From the NCBI RefSeq assembly GCF_000300005.1, contig NC_018691.1, positions 2,108,001-2,172,000 of the forward strand: a stretch of DNA of 64,000 bases. Direction: 5' to 3'. Source of the DNA: Alloalcanivorax dieselolei B5 (GTDB taxonomy: Bacteria; Pseudomonadota; Gammaproteobacteria; Pseudomonadales; Alcanivoracaceae). Shown in pieces: positions 62,096-64,000 of this stretch; position 1 is the first letter of the stretch, and each line of letters opens with the position of its first letter. The notes beneath the pieces are model-generated. The model saw only the letters and a list, made by a program, of their open reading frames with translations. It made no database searches and was not told where the DNA came from. A program made the position numbers and the translations under genes.

Positions 62096-63508
62096 ATGGA
62101 TTTTCTTCCCCTTGGTCTGAAACTGACCGGGCAAACCGTGGTGATAGTGGGCGGTGGTGACACCGCCCTGCGCAAGGCCGGTCTTTTGCACCGATCCGGT
62201 GCGGTGATACGTTTGATCGCGCCGCAATGGCGCACCGATTTGTGCGCTTTGGTGGAGCAGGGCGGCGGTGACTGCCGGCAACGGGTCTATCAAGAAGGCG
62301 ATCTTGATCAGGCACGGCTGGTGGTGGCGTGTACCGATGATGATGCCCTGAACCAGCGTATCGCCGGGCAATGCCATGCCCGTGGCCTGCCGGTCAACGT
62401 GGTCGGGCGGCCCGAGCTCAGCAGCTTCGTTTTCCCGGCTCTGGTGGATCGTAATCCGCTGTTTGTGGCGATCACCTCATCCGGGGCGTCGCCGGTACTG
62501 GTGCGGCGTCTTCGCGATCAACTGGAAGCCTGGCTGCCGGCGCGCTGGGGCCGGCTGGCCACTTTTCTGGGCCGTCTGCGGGAGAGCGTCGCGGCGCGTC
62601 TGCCAGGGCGCCGTCAGCGGGAAGCGTTCTGGGAGGCGCAGCTGGATGGTCCGCTGATGGAGCAGGTGCTTTCCGGTCATGAAAGCGAGGCGGAACACGC
62701 CCTGGAACGTGCCCTGGCCGGTATCGACGGCAACCCGGCGGCGGCGCGGGGAGAGGTTTATCTGGTCGGTGCTGGCCCCGGTGATCCGGATTTGCTGACC
62801 TTCCGGGGGCACCATCTGCTGACCAAGGCGGACGTGGTGCTGTACGACCGGTTGGTGGCCCCGGAGATCGTTGCTCTTGCCCGCGCTGACGCGGAGAAAG
62901 TGTACGTCGGCAAAGCCCGTGATCAGCACGCCTTGCCCCAGGGAGAGATCAACGATCTGCTGGTGCACTACGCCAGTCAGGGGAAACGGGTGTGCCGCTT
63001 GAAAGGCGGCGATCCGTTCATCTTCGGGCGCGGCGGAGAAGAGTTGGAAAACGTGGTGGCCGCCGGTATCGACTTCCAGGTGGTGCCCGGCGTGACCGCC
63101 GCCGCCGGCTGCGCCGCTTATGCCGGCATCCCGTTGACCCACCGCGATCACGCCCAGTCCGTACGTTTCGTCACCGGCCATCGCCGTGACGGCAGCGTCG
63201 ACCTGGACTGGCCCAATCTGATGGCGGAGCAGGAAACCCTGGTGTTTTACATGGGACTGGTGGGGCTGAAGGAGATTTGTGCCCAACTGATGGCCCACGG
63301 CCGCGCGCCGGATACGCCCATCGCCCTGGTTTCCCGGGGCACCACCGACGCTCAGGAAGTGATCACCGGCCAGCTGGATTCCCTGCCGGCGGCCCTCGAG
63401 GGACGCACCGTGCACGCGCCGACCCTGATCATCGTCGGCAGTGTGGTCAGTTTGCATCCGCGTTATCGCTGGTTCGGAGAGGCCGGACGCTCGACGCCGG
63501 ACGCCTGA
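62096..63508 (+). CDS. cysG: Siroheme synthase CysG with Asp104 replaced by Gly
   Basis: 470-aa trifunctional enzyme: uroporphyrinogen III methylase plus precorrin-2 dehydrogenase/ferrochelatase. The N-terminal half (about 1-215) has [17 protein letters not shown] and [19 protein letters not shown] with Ser128 kept. The motif that reads NVVD in Salmonella and Pseudomonas reads NVVG here, residue 104, codon GGG at 62405-62407. That Asp is reported as a key catalytic residue of the dehydrogenase/chelatase. The C-terminal methylase is intact: [58 protein letters not shown] and VFYMGL. Confidence 0.94.
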   Translation: MDFLPLGLKLTGQTVVIVGGGDTALRKAGLLHRSGAVIRLIAPQWRTDLCALVEQGGGDCRQRVYQEGDLDQARLVVACTDDDALNQRIAGQCHARGLPVNVVGRPELSSFVFPALVDRNPLFVAITSSGASPVLVRRLRDQLEAWLPARWGRLATFLGRLRESVAARLPGRRQREAFWEAQLDGPLMEQVLSGHESEAEHALERALAGIDGNPAAARGEVYLVGAGPGDPDLLTFRGHHLLTKADVVLYDRLVAPEIVALARADAEKVYVGKARDQHALPQGEINDLLVHYASQGKRVCRLKGGDPFIFGRGGEELENVVAAGIDFQVVPGVTAAAGCAAYAGIPLTHRDHAQSVRFVTGHRRDGSVDLDWPNLMAEQETLVFYMGLVGLKEICAQLMAHGRAPDTPIALVSRGTTDAQEVITGQLDSLPAALEGRTVHAPTLIIVGSVVSLHPRYRWFGEAGRSTPDA

Positions 63509-63593
63509 CGCCTGACGCTCAAACCTGGAGACACCACCAATCCGGGTCCATATCGGCAGGCGCCGGGAATTCTAATTCGAGGATCGCTACAAG

Positions 63594-63665
63594 GCGGTTG
63601 TAGGAGCTTGCCTGCAAGCGAATTAGGCTTCCGGGCAAAAGATTCGCTTGCAGGCAAGCTCCTAC
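63594..63665. repeat. REP-like palindrome, family B, copy near cysG
   Basis: Arms at 63594-63623 and 63642-63665. The core TAGGAGCTTGCCTGCAAGCG is unchanged, and GGATCGCTACAAGG upstream matches copy 1 near 16472. It lies between the convergent cysG and the minus-strand gene at the right edge, in a 216-bp gap with no gene. Confidence 0.85.
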
Positions 63666-63724
63666 GGCGACTTCGTTCCGATCCGCGGGAAGCTGCTGAG
63701 CACGAACTGTTGGACTATTTATTA

Positions 63725-64000
63725 TTACAGCGCGTCGCGCTTGCGTTCCGTCCATAACGTTTGAGCGGCCTTGGTGGCGGCCTCCAGATCCTTCGCTTTA
63801 CCCAGCCCCCACAAGGTCGCCGCCACCGTTCGGCATACCGCCGCTTCGCCATAGGCGTCGCTTTCCTCGCCATGCCACACCGCCCGCAGATGGTCGGTGG
63901 ACACGGTGCCCGGCGGTGTTTGCCGGGGCAGGGCGGCGTCGAGCGTGGCTTCCACCGGCTCCCCGGCACGCAGACCGCCGATGCTGGTGCGGGCATCCGG
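63725..64000 (-). CDS. C-terminal end of a probable TrpD2/YbiB-like glycosyltransferase (partial)
   Basis: The last 91 codons of a gene that begins beyond the window on the minus strand. The visible sequence (EPVEATLDAALPRQTPPG, HLRAVWHGEESDAYGEAAVCRTVAATLWGLGKA ... AQTLWTERKRDAL) looks like the end of the YbiB/TrpD2 family, nucleic-acid-binding relatives of anthranilate phosphoribosyltransferase. Such a gene lies near cysG in Pseudomonas from memory, so the call is moderate. The competing ORF in another frame (63715-63996) is a shadow. Confidence 0.5.
   Translation of the reverse strand, partial: PDARTSIGGLRAGEPVEATLDAALPRQTPPGTVSTDHLRAVWHGEESDAYGEAAVCRTVAATLWGLGKAKDLEAATKAAQTLWTERKRDAL

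Noticed and set aside
62096-63508. cysG as a pseudogene
   Set aside because: Despite Gly104 the frame is full length and all other motifs are intact, so it is called a gene with an altered residue.
63715-63996. Alternative minus-strand frame at the right edge
   Set aside because: Pro/Arg/Cys-rich composition; the neighbouring frame ending at 63725 reads as a natural protein through the window edge.

Overview
The window is about 64 kb of GC-rich gammaproteobacterial chromosome. Nearly all of it is conserved housekeeping sequence, and the gene order matches two well-known Pseudomonadales/Oceanospirillales blocks. From memory of the Pseudomonas aeruginosa map, the right half follows purB-hflD-mnmA ... 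icd-cspD-clpS-clpA-infA-bpt-aat-trxB-ftsK-lolA-rarA-(crcB)-serS-cysG. The left half follows pyrG-kdsA-eno-ftsB-ispD-ispF-truD-pcm-nlpD. The genus cannot be proved without a search; protein style, short REP-like repeats and gene order suggest Alcanivorax or a close relative (inference).

Layout. 1-8391 (all +): CTP synthase end, KDO-8-P synthase, enolase, FtsB, MEP-pathway enzymes IspD/IspF, TruD, Pcm, a DUF368 membrane protein, NlpD and a FieF-type metal exporter. The usual surE (between truD and pcm) and rpoS (after nlpD) are absent here. 8392-16415: an RND/MMPL exporter with an acidic DPF-repeat insert, an SRPBCC protein, an AraC regulator, a fructosamine-kinase-like protein, PdxB, a small acidic protein and an AcoX-like NAD-kinase-fold protein. 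16485-24530: SDR, TtcA, malate synthase G, then a LysR regulator divergent from a YdhP-like MFS exporter and an aldo/keto reductase, with several REP-like palindromes. 24606-26830: an AT-rich accessory patch with an unknown membrane protein, a lipoprotein and a DUF2167 protein. 26885-34155: a second aldo/keto reductase, a secretin-N-like periplasmic protein, a MORN-repeat protein, a TrmB-like methyltransferase, a 706-aa lipoprotein of unknown function and a second MFS transporter. 34201-41619 (all -): a probable long transcription unit rluE-nudJ-mnmA-hflD-purB-roxA-GNAT-trpB2. 41729-47585: icd, cspD, clpS-clpA, infA, bpt. 47783-53917: acetoacetyl-CoA synthetase plus an ECF sigma/FecR/TonB-receptor cassette behind a Fur-box-like site, lying between bpt and aat, which are normally neighbours. 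53972-64000: aat, trxB, ftsK, lolA, rarA, crcB, serS, cysG and the 3' end of a probable TrpD2/YbiB-like gene.

Functional themes are: N-degron proteolysis (Bpt, Aat, ClpS, ClpA together); acetyl-CoA/C2 metabolism (Icd, malate synthase G, acetoacetyl-CoA synthetase); envelope biogenesis and division (KdsA, FtsB, NlpD, FtsK, LolA); tRNA/rRNA/ribosome modification (TruD, TtcA, TrmB-like, MnmA, RluE, RoxA); and iron uptake by cell-surface signalling.

The main points for a second look are: glycine in place of the expected catalytic Asp104 in CysG; loss of surE and rpoS from their canonical locus; the iron/AACS insertion splitting aat from bpt; a perfect LysR-type palindrome; two families of palindromic repeats; and the AT-rich patch of unknown genes. 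I saw no tRNA, rRNA, CRISPR array, transposase or prophage.
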